Positions 1 to 9,409 of a stretch of DNA of 64,000 nt are shown one piece after another. The notes under the pieces are model-generated. The model was not told the origin of the DNA. It saw only the letters and a list, made by a program, of their open reading frames with translations, and did not search any database. The position numbers and the translations under genes were made by a program. Within the stretch, counting starts at the first letter, position 1, and each line of letters opens with the position of its first letter. Source of the DNA: Gordonia westfalica (GTDB lineage: Bacteria; Actinomycetota; Actinomycetes; Mycobacteriales; Mycobacteriaceae); assembly GCF_900105725.1 (NCBI RefSeq), contig NZ_FNLM01000034.1, forward strand, positions 3,782,001 through 3,846,000. The letters are read 5' to 3'.

Positions 1-508
1 CCAGCCACTCGTCGGTGTGTGCGCCGACCAGTTTGACCGACCAGGCCAGCGCATCGGCCCGTGACCGCGCGACCCCGGCATCGACGAGGGTGTCGAGGAC
101 CTGACGTTCCGGCTGCCGGAGCCGCGTCATCACCGGGACTGCGAGATGGGTGAACAGAATCCGTTCGTCTCCGACGGCAACACCCCACGAGACCTTTCTG
201 GCATAACGCGCCTGCGCCTCGTCGGCGATGGACATCCGTTCGGCCCGCGTCTCCTCGCGGAACCTCGACGCCCGGCCCTGGGCGGCTGCCCGCGCGTCCG
301 CATCGTCGCTGGTCTCTGGCGATTCCAGGGTACCGATGACGGTTATCTCGTCGCGGTCGACGGTGACCTCGGCCGGTCCGGTGAACCATTTCTCGGGCAG
401 GCGGCCTGCGAACCACGCGGCGGCGTCCCCGGCGTCGGGCAGCTCGGCCTGCTGCCAGCCTCCCCGACGGCCGCCCGGCCCCCGGCTTCCCTGATGTGCG
501 CTTCTCAT
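1..508 (-). CDS. Partial gene, uncharacterised protein with ribbon-helix-helix-like C-terminal part
   Basis: The gene reads leftward from ATG at 508 and runs off the window edge after about 169 codons, so the C-terminus is missing. A good Shine-Dalgarno (GAGGAGG) lies just upstream. The visible protein has a basic Gly/Arg N-terminus (residues 1-17). A conserved-looking block follows around WFAGRLPEKWF and VTVDRDEITVIGTL (about 32-60), then a charged stretch. At about residues 135-165, QVLDTLVDAGVARSRADAL resembles the helix-turn-helix half of a ribbon-helix-helix fold. I infer a DNA-binding protein, perhaps autoregulatory, because three tandem octamers (527-550) sit in its promoter region. 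I do not recognise a named family and no catalytic motif is visible. Confidence 0.6.
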   Translation of the reverse strand, partial: MRSAHQGSRGPGGRRGGWQQAELPDAGDAAAWFAGRLPEKWFTGPAEVTVDRDEITVIGTLESPETSDDADARAAAQGRASRFREETRAERMSIADEAQARYARKVSWGVAVGDERILFTHLAVPVMTRLRQPERQVLDTLVDAGVARSRADALAWSVKLVGAHTDEWL

Positions 509-526
509 GACCGCCTCCTCGTGGGT

Positions 527-550
527 GTATTACATGATTACAGTGTTACA
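527..550. promoter_or_regulatory. Three tandem octamers ending TTACA (candidate operator)
   Basis: Three adjoining 8-bp units on the + strand, GTATTACA, TGATTACA and GTGTTACA, end in the same TTACA at a strict 8-bp period. They lie about 20-40 bp upstream of the leftward start at 508, where its promoter should be. The strict phasing in an otherwise GC-rich region suggests a binding array for a repressor, plausibly the ribbon-helix-helix-like product of the adjacent gene. Confidence 0.5.
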
Positions 551-587
551 CCCGTTTCGATGATCAGTCACGAGTTGCACCCAGCGG

Positions 588-1456
588 TCAGCGACCGATG
601 GTGTCGAGTTCGGCGAGGTCGTCGGCGGTCAGTGCGAGGTTGGCACCGGCGATGTTCTCGCGGAGGTGTGCCGGTGACGACGTCCCGGGGATGAGCAGGA
701 TGTTCGGCGAACGCTGCAGCAGCCAGGCGAGCGCGACGGCCATGGGGGTTGTCTGCAGCCGCGAGGCCACCCGGGACAGCGCGTCGGACTGTAGCGGCGA
801 GAAGCCGCCGAGGGGGAAGAACGGTACGTAGGCGATACCGTCAGCCGCCAGCTCGTCGATCAGAGCGTCGTCCCCGCGATGGGCGAGGTTGTACATGTTC
901 TGTACGCAGACGATCGGGGTGATCGTCCGCGCCTCCACGACTTGCTCGGCGGTCACGTTGCTGACTCCGAGATTCCGGATGAGGCCTTCCTGCTGCAGCT
1001 CGACGAGTGTTTCCATTCCCTCGGCGATCGAACCCGGTTGCGGCCCTTGGGCGTCGCCCATGCGCATGTTGACGAGGTCGAGCGCCTCGACGCCGAGGGC
1101 GAGAAGGTTCTCGTGCACTTGCTTACGCAGATCCTCGGGCCTGCGCGCTGTCGGCCATCCCCCTCCGCATCCCGGTTGGCGCCGACCTTGGTCGCGATGA
1201 ACAGCGACTCGGGATAGGGATGGAGCGTCTCCCGGATCAGGTCATTGGTGACGCGCGGTCCGTAGGCGTCGCTGGTGTCGATGTGGGTGATGCCCCGTTC
1301 GACGACGTCGCGGAGCACGGCCCGGGCCGCATCGGGGTCGGCGGGCGGACCCATCACCCACGGTCCGGCGAGTTGCATTGCGCCATAGCCGAACCTGGTG
1401 ACCGTTGCGTCGCCCAGGGTCCAGGTGCCGCCGGGGAGTGAGGTTGTCGTGGTCAT
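588..1456 (-). pseudogene. Aldo/keto reductase (YdbC/PdxI-like), frameshifted
   Basis: Start ATG at 1456 follows a GAGGAG ribosome site. The first half reads as a standard NAD(P)H-dependent aldo/keto reductase, with HIDTSDAYGP containing the proton-donor Tyr and IATKVG containing the active-site Lys. The frame is then lost in the C-run at 1159-1163 and the remainder (HENLLALGVEALDLVNMRMG, GLIRNLGVSN, PGTSSPAHLRENI) continues in another frame to the stop at 588. Restoring one base in that run gives a continuous protein of about 289 residues. The LVNMR motif in place of a catalytic His region is typical of the YdbC/PdxI branch. The lesion is either real inactivation or a homopolymer sequencing error. 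Confidence 0.8.
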
Positions 1457-1576
1457 GGCGTGCTCCTCGCGGTCGTGTCCGGTGTTCACGCAGACAAGCG
1501 TCGCCCGAACCGGGGTTCACAGCCTCCGTCAGATGACTGCATTCCGATGACCGCAACGACTAGGGTCGGTGGGTCT

Positions 1577-3165
1577 TCAGAACGGCGGTGGGCCGTCAGC
1601 CTGCTCGCGACGTTCGCGTTCTCGCTGATTTCGGGCGCGTTCGGCCCGCCGCCTGGCGTGTTTGTTTGCCAGTCGGTTGCTCTGGGGTGGGGCATCGTCC
1701 CCGGTGATCACTCGTGGTGTGGGTGGGGCTTGGGGTGGTTGCTCGTAGCGGATGCGTCGCAGGTTGGGGAAGAAGTCTTCGAGGGTTTCGGCGTCACCAG
1801 GGATGGTGAAGCCCTCGGGGGTGCGGTATTCGGTGACCAGCCGTCCGTCGTCGTCGCGGTACTGGACATCGACCCAGTCACCGAAGGTCTTGTGCAGATG
1901 CCCGAACCGGCACTTCGCGTTGAGGTTCTCACTCGAGGTGGCACCGCTCTGGGTGGGATTGGTCCGGTCGTATTCGGCGACGTGGTCGAGATCGGCGTCG
2001 AAGGACGACTGTTCGCAGCCGGGTTCGGTGCAGTACCCGTCCCGCACCCGCACGAAATCGGCACACGCGGAGGTGGGTCGGTACGGATCGGCGGGCTGCG
2101 CACCGGGGTAGACGACGACGGCGTCGGTGGACGAGGTGTCCTCTGCGGTAACTCGCATGGGTGCCGCGCGAACCGGCGTGACCGGCTTGACGATCGCGTC
2201 TTTGCGGGCCGCGAGGTCGCGGACGTGTTCGTCGGAGATGACGCCGTGGCCGTCGATCCAGGCGATGCCGGGTTCGCCGTCGAGGGTGGCGGGGTCGGTG
2301 ACGGCGTGGATGACGATCTCGGTGGTCACCGAGCGCACGACCTCGGCGGGGTCGGGGATGTCGGCGTCACAATCGTCACGCCCGCACTGGCATTCGAAGA
2401 TGGTGCCGGTCAACAGCGCGAACATGGCATCAGAATTGCGCTGGTTGCGTTTACGACCGTCATGCGCGCAGACGGTGTCGGCGAGCGCTTTCACCGCTTT
2501 CTCGGCGATGCGGATGTTCTCGGCGGCCATGACACCGGTGATCTCGCCGGTACCGTCGATGAAGTTGTCGGTCCACACACCGCGCTTGTCCAGGGCTTCG
2601 CGACGCCGTTCGCGTACGGCGTCGGGATCGTGACGGAAGACGAGGCGATCGACCATGTCCCGCAGTTGGCGTTCGGTCCAGGAGCCTTACTGGTGCGCAG
2701 GTTGCGTTCGATCTCGGTGTCGAGATCGGCGATGACCGCATCGTCGGAGATCAGGTCGGTGCGGGCAAGGACCGTCTGGACCAACTGGCGCGACAGGATG
2801 CCATCCCGCAGAGTGGTCAACACCTTCGGCAACCGCTCACGCAGCGCAAGAGCCTCGCCGACCCACTGATCGGCCCGGTAGCGGGTGATGGCGTCTTCGC
2901 GGCATACCCGGGTGACCATCTCGCCATAACGGTCGATGAAGAAACCACCACTGGTGTTGACCACGAGCTGGTCGTAGACGGTGACGATCGACTGGTAACG
3001 ACTCCACGCCAGATAGGCCTCGCCGTGGCGGATCGACCGAAACCGTTCCATATGGGTTGCGGTGTCGGATGATTCGGGGTGGGCAGGATCGACCCCGGCA
3101 TGGAACTCCTCCGGTAGATCGATCCACGGGTTCGACACGCTGCCCCCACAACGTCTACAGCCCAA
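1577..3165 (-). pseudogene. DUF222 / 13E12-repeat HNH endonuclease-domain protein, frameshifted
   Basis: This is a member of the multicopy actinobacterial DUF222-HNH family. The N-terminal DUF222 part runs from about 3165 (or GTG at 3138, which gives a more typical SNPWIDLPEEF start) to about 2690. Frame is then lost near 2678-2686. The second part continues from WTERQLRDMVDRLVFRHD to the stop at 1577 and carries the HNH core: CTEPGC, DLDHVAEYD, then ENLNAKCRFGHLHK. One missing base between the Ala-Pro and Trp codons explains the break. These genes often decay or diverge among paralogs. The function of the family is not established, although the HNH domain implies nuclease ancestry. Confidence 0.8.
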
Positions 3166-3275
3166 CCTGGATGGCTGAATCTGTTACCGACCAATGTAAA
3201 CCCCACCACCGACAACTACGGATATCCATCCACAGCGGCGACGGTCAAGAGATTGTGCGGCAGGTGGTTACGTGC

Positions 3276-6017
3276 TCAGTCCGCGCCGGATGATCGACCC
3301 TGCGCCTCCAGCGCATCGCGAAGCGCTGCGCGCGACGTGATTCCGAGCTTCGGGAACGCCCGGTACAGATGTGACGAAACGGTACGCGGGGACAGGAACA
3401 ACCTCTCTGCGATCTGCGGGTTCGACAAGCCACCCGCCGCAAGCCGGGCCACCTCCAGTTCCTGGGGCGTGAGATCGGACCCGGAAGACGCCCGTGTCAT
3501 CCCGGTGGCACGCAACTCGGCCGCCGACCGACTCTCCCACGAGCGAGCACCGATGTCCGCGAACAGATTCCGCGCGGACTCCAGCTGCACTCGGGCGTCG
3601 CGCGACCGCCCCTGGCGACGCAGCACCTCGCCATATGCGAGATGAACCCGACCGAGTTCGAAGGGCCACGCCTCGATACCGGGAATCGCCAGCGCGTCGT
3701 CGAAGCGCTGGATCGCCTCGCCCGGTTCCGACGTCATCGCGGTGCAGAGCGCGGAGATCAGGGCCAACCGGGAGGAGATGCGCTCGACGCCGGCGGCGCG
3801 GAAGGCCGCTGCATGCGCACGCGCCTCCTCGAGGCGTCCGGTGCGTATCGCTGCTTCGATGAGATCCGTTGCCGCCCAGACCGCTTCGGGGTTGAACGGC
3901 GGGAGCTCGCCGGGTGCGCAGACCTCCGAGGCGTGCCGAAATGCGGTGTCGAAATCGGTGACGCCGAGTGCCGCTCGGGCCCTTGCCAAGTGGGCACACT
4001 TCACCAGGCGGTGCACGCGACGCGGACCCGACCAATCCCAGATCCGACCGCAGTGCTCGATGCACTCGTCGAGATCACCGCGCTCGGCGGCAGCCATCGC
4101 TGCGGAGTAATGGCCCACCTGTGCCCACAACGGATATCCGGTGTCGTTTGACAGTGCGATGAGTTCCGCCGCAGCGTCGGACGCAGCACCCAGCCGCGCC
4201 GAATACAGATCGTCGAGGGCGATGTGGATGAGGGCCGGCATGCTCAAACCCACCGCGCCACCCGCGCGGATGACCCGCAGGAGAGCTCCCCGACATTCGG
4301 GTAGACGGTCGACGTAGGACGCGACCAGTGCGGTCCGGATGACGACGTCGGTGTCGGTCTGCTCGTTCAGCCCGGCGATCTCCGCGTCGAGGCGTTGCAG
4401 CAACTCGTCGCTCATCGAACCGAGGGCGTGGTGCACACGGGCCAGTGTCGCGGCGGAGGCCGGCGAGGGGTTCGGGAAGCGATCGAGCAGGTCCATCAAC
4501 GGCTGCCAGTACTCAGGACCTCCCAGATACCCGGCGGCGAGGGTGAGCGTGAAAAGCGCGTTCTCCACGTCGCCGGTGCGCGGCCCGTCCACGGACGTCG
4601 CGGCCTCGATCGCCGGCAACAGCATGGTGTATGCGGTGTCGGCATCCCCCTCGGTGGCGAGGACCAGAAGTGCTGCGGCCGCGGTGGCACCGATCGGTTG
4701 TCCCGCGGGATCACCTTTGATCTCGTGCAGCAGATCGTGAGAGATGTCGAGTTCGCCGGAGACCCACGCGGCCACGTAGGCAGCCTGCGACAACCGGCGC
4801 CGCCCCTCCTCCGGGTCGGGGGTCAGCTCCGCAGCGCGGCGCAGCATCGCGACCGCACCGCCGGGATCGCCTCGGCGCAAACTGGTCTGGGCAGCCACCT
4901 CGACAACCGAGGCGACGGATTCGTCGGGCGCTGTCGTGGACTTCGCCAGGTGGACGCCACGACGCTCGGGCTGGTCGACGAGCACGTCCGCGAGGCGCCG
5001 GTGCGCGGCACGGCGCTGCTCGGCAGTGGAGCCGTCGACCACCGCCGATCTGACCAGCGGATGCCGGAAACGTATCGTGCGGTCGTCCTCCGCGACCATC
5101 ACCAGATGATCGCGTTCGGCCGGCGCCAGTTCCTCGAGTCCGCCCGGAGCACCGGCAGACTGGACGATGGAGAGGTCGCCGGAACCCTCGAGCGCCGACA
5201 ACAGCAGCAGGTCGCGGGTCCGTCCGGGGAGTCTACGAATCCGGTCACCGAAGAGCGCGTTGACATCTCGAGCCGGGCCGCCCGTCCACCCGGCCCTGTC
5301 CCCGGATACTTCCGTGGAGCCCGCGAACTCCAGCAACGCAAGCGGATTGCCCTGCGCGTCGTCGGCGACAGCGGACAGGACTCGACGCGGCAGGTGCGCG
5401 AACCGCCGCGACAGCAGCCTCAGGGCATCCCCATCGCTCAGCGGAGCGACGTCGAGTTCGGGAACGCCGGTGGGACGGAACGCACCGTCGGGACCCGAAC
5501 GCCGGGCCGCGAGGACTCCGAGGCGCCGGCCGGTCACCCGTCGGGCGACGAAACCGATCGCGGCGATGCTCGGCTGGTCCACCACGTGGAGATCGTCGAT
5601 CACCAGCAGCACCGGACTCTCGTTCGCCGCCTCGGTGAACAGTGCCAGCGTCGCGTTCAGAACAGCGATCCGACTGGGGGTGTTGCCATCTTCGAGCCCG
5701 AGCGCCACGCCGAGAGCCGCACGTGGGGACGCCGGCAGCCGATCGAGTTCGGCCGACAACGGCAGGACGAGCTGATGCAGGACGGCGAAACTGATCTCCG
5801 ACTCGAACTCGATACCGCTACCGCGGATGACACGCATCCCCGCGGCGACGGCCAGTTCGACTGCGGCATCGAGCAAGGCGGTCTTACCCACCCCCGCGTC
5901 GCCGGTGAGAAGGAGTGCGGCCCCGTCGGTCCGGGCGACGTCGAGAAAGCTCCCGAGTGCGGCGAGTTCGTCGTCGCGCCCGACCAGGCCGGCCGGTGCA
6001 TCGCCCGCAGCTGCCAC
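3276..6017 (-). CDS. LAL-type LuxR transcriptional regulator with N-terminal ATPase
   Basis: A protein of 913 residues. The start is taken as GTG 6017, which lies 5 nt past the stop of the preceding permease gene with a GGGACTGAGAG-like ribosome site. The frame stays open further upstream, but only as a shadow of the permease. The N-terminus carries an NTPase module: GLVGRDDEL, Walker A GDAGVGKT (39-46) and Walker B VLLVIDDLH near residue 120. A long helical, TPR-like middle follows. The C-terminal 65 residues form a LuxR HTH (LTPQELEVARLAAGGLSNPQIAERL). This matches the MalT/LAL class of ATP-dependent activators that sense a small molecule. Being the third gene of a serS-led operon suggests co-expression with the permease; the ligand is unknown. 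Confidence 0.88.
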   Translation of the reverse strand: MAAAGDAPAGLVGRDDELAALGSFLDVARTDGAALLLTGDAGVGKTALLDAAVELAVAAGMRVIRGSGIEFESEISFAVLHQLVLPLSAELDRLPASPRAALGVALGLEDGNTPSRIAVLNATLALFTEAANESPVLLVIDDLHVVDQPSIAAIGFVARRVTGRRLGVLAARRSGPDGAFRPTGVPELDVAPLSDGDALRLLSRRFAHLPRRVLSAVADDAQGNPLALLEFAGSTEVSGDRAGWTGGPARDVNALFGDRIRRLPGRTRDLLLLSALEGSGDLSIVQSAGAPGGLEELAPAERDHLVMVAEDDRTIRFRHPLVRSAVVDGSTAEQRRAAHRRLADVLVDQPERRGVHLAKSTTAPDESVASVVEVAAQTSLRRGDPGGAVAMLRRAAELTPDPEEGRRRLSQAAYVAAWVSGELDISHDLLHEIKGDPAGQPIGATAAAALLVLATEGDADTAYTMLLPAIEAATSVDGPRTGDVENALFTLTLAAGYLGGPEYWQPLMDLLDRFPNPSPASAATLARVHHALGSMSDELLQRLDAEIAGLNEQTDTDVVIRTALVASYVDRLPECRGALLRVIRAGGAVGLSMPALIHIALDDLYSARLGAASDAAAELIALSNDTGYPLWAQVGHYSAAMAAAERGDLDECIEHCGRIWDWSGPRRVHRLVKCAHLARARAALGVTDFDTAFRHASEVCAPGELPPFNPEAVWAATDLIEAAIRTGRLEEARAHAAAFRAAGVERISSRLALISALCTAMTSEPGEAIQRFDDALAIPGIEAWPFELGRVHLAYGEVLRRQGRSRDARVQLESARNLFADIGARSWESRSAAELRATGMTRASSGSDLTPQELEVARLAAGGLSNPQIAERLFLSPRTVSSHLYRAFPKLGITSRAALRDALEAQGRSSGAD

Positions 6018-6022
6018 AGCTC

Positions 6023-6958
6023 TCAGTCCCGGTGCTCCACACGCGGCGGATGTCCGTATCCCCGCGGCGCATTGGTGGCATCTGCGGTCTCCACCGCGGT
6101 CACCGCGCCCGACGACGCCAGGACCACTCCCCCGCCGACGGCGGCGGCGAAGGCGACGATCGCGACGGGACCCCAGCCGGCCCGCGTGACGTCGCCGAGG
6201 AAGGCGATGCCGACCGCACCCGGCAGAACCGTCTGACCGACGACGAGTGCCGCCGCGGCACCGTTCACCGAGCCGGTCTGCAGTGCCACGGTGAACAGGT
6301 AGAAGCCGCCGATCCCGCTGAGCAGCAACGCATACAGTGCCGGGTCGGTGAACAGCACGGTCAGGTCGAGAGGGTCGAGACCGTCGAGGATGCGGGACGC
6401 CACCGCCATCACGCCGAACACCGCGCCGGCGATGAGCCCGGTGACCGTGGCGATGTGGGTCTTCAAGCGCCGCATCACGATCAGACCGACCAGGAACAGG
6501 CCGGGACCGGCGACGAGGACCGCCCACCGCATCCAGGTGGTGTGGTCCACCCCCTCGCGACCAGCCGACATCGCGAGCAGTATCAGCGACGCCACGACCA
6601 CTGCACCGGCGATCCAATCACGCAGGGTGAGGCCGACTTTCAGCACCACCATGGCGAGGATCGCGGTGGCGACCAGCCGCGCCGAGATGATCGTCTGCGA
6701 CAGGAACAGCGGGATGAGCCGGGCCGACATGATCGTCGCGATGAACCCGATGATGTCGAAGACGAACCCGATCAGAAACGGCACCGTGAGCATCGTCAGC
6801 GCAGTGGACTTCAACGACGGATGCGCCGCGGCGGAGCGTCGTCGTTCCTCCCGGATGGCGGCACGCTGCGAGACCTGTTCCGCACCGAGCGCCTGGAGAA
6901 CCGCGGCCGCGGCGAACGCCAGCGCACCGATCACCGCGATGACGATCCCGCTGGTCAC
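6023..6958 (-). CDS. EamA/DMT-like multipass membrane permease
   Basis: A 311-residue integral membrane protein with about nine or ten hydrophobic helices, in the layout of drug/metabolite transporters (two pseudo-symmetric halves, small-residue-rich helices). One example is GFVFDIIGFIATIMSARLIP in the first half; a late GQTVLPGAVGIAFLGD segment lies in the second. A hydrophilic Arg/Glu-rich cytosolic loop (about 30-50) separates the first two helices, which is somewhat unusual. It starts 14 nt after the serS stop and ends 5 nt before the LAL regulator, so the three are probably co-transcribed. The substrate is unknown; export of an amino acid or metabolite is only a guess. Confidence 0.75.
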   Translation of the reverse strand: MTSGIVIAVIGALAFAAAAVLQALGAEQVSQRAAIREERRRSAAAHPSLKSTALTMLTVPFLIGFVFDIIGFIATIMSARLIPLFLSQTIISARLVATAILAMVVLKVGLTLRDWIAGAVVVASLILLAMSAGREGVDHTTWMRWAVLVAGPGLFLVGLIVMRRLKTHIATVTGLIAGAVFGVMAVASRILDGLDPLDLTVLFTDPALYALLLSGIGGFYLFTVALQTGSVNGAAAALVVGQTVLPGAVGIAFLGDVTRAGWGPVAIVAFAAAVGGGVVLASSGAVTAVETADATNAPRGYGHPPRVEHRD

Positions 6959-6972
6959 GGCGCGGCCTCAGT

Positions 6973-8232
6973 TCAGCGTGGGGTGAGGACGTCGGTGCCG
7001 ACGAACTTCGCGAGCTCGGGCGGCAGTTTCACCGAACCGTCGGGCTGCTGGTGGTTCTCGAGGATGGCCACCAGCCACCGCGTGGTCGCGAGCGTGCCGT
7101 TGAGCGTCGCGGCGGTCTGCGGCTTTCCGTTCTCGTCTCGGTACCGGATCGAGAGGCGTCGGGCCTGGAACGTCGTGCAGTTCGACGTCGAGGTGAGCTC
7201 CCGGTAGGTGTTCTGGGTGGGAACCCAGGCCTCACAGTCGAACTTGCGCGACGCCGACGACCCTAGGTCACCACCGGCGACGTCGATGACGCGGTAGGGC
7301 ACGTCGATCGCGGCCAGCATGTCCTTCTCCCAGCCCAGCAGTCGCCGGTGCTCGGCCTCGGCGTCCTCGGGCTTGCAGTAGATGAAGCCCTCGACCTTGT
7401 CGAACTGGTGCACGCGAATGATGCCGCGGGTGTCCTTGCCGTAGCTGCCGGCCTCGCGGCGGAAGCAGGTCGACCAGCCGGCGTACCGCTTCGGACCGTC
7501 GGACAAGTCCAGGATCTCGTCCATGTGGTAGCCGGCGAGCGGCACCTCCGAGGTACCGACCAGGTACAGGTCGTCGTCCTTGTCGAGGTGGTAGACCTCG
7601 TCGGCGTGGGCGCCGAGGAAGCCGGTGCCCTCCATGACCTCCGGCCGCACCAGGACGGGCGGGACCATCAGCGTGAAGCCGTTGGCGGCAGCCTTCTGCG
7701 CGGCCATGTTGAGCAGGCCGAGCTGCAGGAAGGCACCCTGTCCGGTGAGGAAGTAGAACCGCGAACCCGACACCTTGGCGCCGCGTTCCATGTCGAGCAG
7801 GCCGAGCGACTCACCCAGCTCGAGGTGATCCTTCGGGTTCTCGATCTCGCGGGGCTCACCCACGTGCTCGAGGACGATGTAGTCGTCCTCGCCACCGGCG
7901 GGAGCCTCCGGCGCGACGATGTTCGAGATCGCGCGATGCGCCTTCGACGCAGCCGCGTCGGCCTCGGACTGGCGGGCGACCGCGGCCTTGACCTGCTCGG
8001 CGAGTTCCTTGCCCTTGGCGAGCAGCGCCTGCTTCTCCTCGCCCTGCGCCTTGCCGACCTGTTTACCGAGAGCCTTCTGCTCGGAGCGCAACGTGTCGGC
8101 GTCGACGATGGCCGCACGACGGGCCGCATCGGCATCGAGCAGAGCATCCACCAGGCCGGGGTCCTCGCCGCGGGTGCGCTGCGAGGTACGAACCAGATCC
8201 GGGTCGTCACGAACAATCTTCAGGTCGATCAC
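6973..8232 (-). CDS. serS: Seryl-tRNA synthetase
   Basis: A 419-residue class II synthetase that charges tRNA-Ser. The N-terminal region (about 30-110) is the long antiparallel coiled coil that grips the tRNA. The catalytic core has motif 2, around [19 protein letters not shown], and motif 3, [15 protein letters not shown]. Start is GTG 8232; a TAGGGT -10 hexamer ends 8 nt upstream, so the transcript probably has almost no leader. It heads a leftward operon with a permease and a LAL regulator, an unusual association for an essential synthetase. In M. tuberculosis the equivalent is Rv3834c, next to the same septum-formation gene found here at 9410. Confidence 0.97.
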   Translation of the reverse strand: MIDLKIVRDDPDLVRTSQRTRGEDPGLVDALLDADAARRAAIVDADTLRSEQKALGKQVGKAQGEEKQALLAKGKELAEQVKAAVARQSEADAAASKAHRAISNIVAPEAPAGGEDDYIVLEHVGEPREIENPKDHLELGESLGLLDMERGAKVSGSRFYFLTGQGAFLQLGLLNMAAQKAAANGFTLMVPPVLVRPEVMEGTGFLGAHADEVYHLDKDDDLYLVGTSEVPLAGYHMDEILDLSDGPKRYAGWSTCFRREAGSYGKDTRGIIRVHQFDKVEGFIYCKPEDAEAEHRRLLGWEKDMLAAIDVPYRVIDVAGGDLGSSASRKFDCEAWVPTQNTYRELTSTSNCTTFQARRLSIRYRDENGKPQTAATLNGTLATTRWLVAILENHQQPDGSVKLPPELAKFVGTDVLTPR

Positions 8233-8304
8233 GCCTTCAAACCCTACTTGAGCGCGTGCCGACGTCTGTCACCAGCGGTTCATCAGCTCGGTCGACATGA
8301 AAGA

Positions 8305-8326
8305 CCGGGGCACCCCCAGGCCCCGG
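8305..8326 (-). terminator. Hairpin terminator after the small secreted-protein gene
   Basis: A perfect 7-bp inverted repeat (CCGGGGC / GCCCCGG, 8-nt loop) lies about 50 nt past the stop at 8378 and before serS. It has no U-tract, as is common for actinobacterial terminators. Its position suits ending the leftward secreted-protein transcript. Confidence 0.5.
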
Positions 8327-8377
8327 CGGTTGACTCAGGCCACACCCGTGCCGGGCGCAGCCGTGCGAACACAGATC

Positions 8378-8779
8378 TCAGAACACCGGGCAGAAGAACC
8401 CGAGATTGATGCCGGTGCCGACGTTCACCGTCCGGGTGACGGGCGGAGTCGCACCCTGGCGCGCAGACAGTGTCCGCAGTCCGGAGGCCGTAGGAGCCCA
8501 CGTCGTCGTCGCCGTCCCATTCACCACGGGTACCGATGCGAAGGGTATTCCCTGCTCCCGGAACAGGACGGGCCCGCCGATGTCGGCGGTCACCGAGATG
8601 ATGTACGTGCAGCCGACCCCGTAGCGGCCGGCGAACCCCGGACTGAGATTCACCGGCCCCGATACGTTGGCCGACGCCGGAGCCACTGCCACCGCGGCAG
8701 CGGCCAGCGTCCCGGCTACAGCGGCGACGCATCCAGCCGCCAGCGTCGCCGAACGACGCTTCGTTGTTGATCTGGTCAT
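8378..8779 (-). CDS. Small secreted protein of unknown function
   Basis: A 133-residue protein with a clear Sec signal peptide: basic MTRSTTKRR, hydrophobic Ala/Val core at about 12-32, and likely cleavage after APASA near residue 37. The mature part of about 96 residues contains two Cys (GVGCTYII and the C-terminal FFCPVF), which could form a disulphide outside the cell. It has alternating beta-type residues with Gly/Thr, suggesting a small beta-sandwich such as an Ig-like fold. The start follows a strong AGGAGG site. I do not recognise a family. It stands alone, with its own hairpin terminator at 8305-8326. Confidence 0.75.
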   Translation of the reverse strand: MTRSTTKRRSATLAAGCVAAVAGTLAAAAVAVAPASANVSGPVNLSPGFAGRYGVGCTYIISVTADIGGPVLFREQGIPFASVPVVNGTATTTWAPTASGLRTLSARQGATPPVTRTVNVGTGINLGFFCPVF

Positions 8780-8902
8780 AACGACCTCCTGGTGTCGAAT
8801 GCGCGGAGTTTCCGCACGTCAACAACCATGGTTCGGGCCGGCAACCGTGTCGTGTGTAGTCCTCTACTCGAATATCGACGAGCAACATACGCACCTCGCA
8901 GG

Positions 8903-9313
8903 TCAGCTCCAGAGCGCGCGCAGATCGTCACGGCCGAACATCGCGGCGGCGCCGGCGGCCGACGGGGTACCGCCGTGCGGGTCGGCCCCGGCGTCGACGA
9001 GCACCCGGACGACGTCGTCGAATCCCTTGAACACCGCACCGGCCAACGGCGTCTGACCTCTGTCGTTGGCCAGATCGGGGTCGGCGCCGCGGGACAGCAG
9101 GGCCGACACCACCGCCTCGTGCCCGTGGTAGGCCGCCAGCATGAGCAGGGAGTCGCCGGCCTGGTTGCGCAGGTCCACCGGCACGCCGGCGTCGACGTAG
9201 TCACCCAGCGCGGCGTCACCGGATCGGGCCATGTCGAACAGCCGCGTGGCCAGTTCGACGACCTCCGGGTCGGGCGACGGTTCCGGTGCGGGCGGTGAGG
9301 AATCGGCGGACAC
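8903..9313 (-). CDS. Ankyrin-repeat protein
   Basis: A 136-residue cytosolic protein with about three ankyrin repeats: GDAALGDYVDAGVPVDLRNQAGDSLLMLAAYHGHEAVVSALLSRGADPD, then NDRGQTPLAGAVFKGFDDVVRVLVDAGADP. (The first repeat is shown in pieces of the full stretch, residues about 30-80.) Start GTG 9313 is chosen because a TACACT -10 hexamer (9321-9326, minus strand) ends exactly 7 nt upstream, pointing to a leaderless message. Upstream extensions of the frame have no support. It is divergent from the septum-formation gene at 9410. The role is presumably protein-protein contact; the partner is not evident. Confidence 0.85.
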   Translation of the reverse strand: MSADSSPPAPEPSPDPEVVELATRLFDMARSGDAALGDYVDAGVPVDLRNQAGDSLLMLAAYHGHEAVVSALLSRGADPDLANDRGQTPLAGAVFKGFDDVVRVLVDAGADPHGGTPSAAGAAAMFGRDDLRALWS

Positions 9314-9409
9314 CTCCGCGAGTGTAGGCAGCGGCCGACGAGGCAGCCGGTCTCCGCATCGGCTGATGCGGGTGTGCCCGGTCCGATCGACCAGGCATGA
9401 TGGATCCCG

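Noticed and set aside
1460..2869. A 469-codon + strand frame
   Set aside because: It lies opposite the DUF222/HNH pseudogene, whose HNH motifs are clear, and has no ribosome site or motif.
4395..6236. A 613-codon + strand frame
   Set aside because: Antisense shadow of the LAL regulator, which has clear Walker and HTH motifs.
6018..6617. N-terminal 200 residues of an apparent 1113-residue regulator
   Set aside because: This part is Arg/Gly/Asp-rich shadow sequence overlapping the permease gene; the LAL homology begins at GLVGRDDEL just after GTG 6017.
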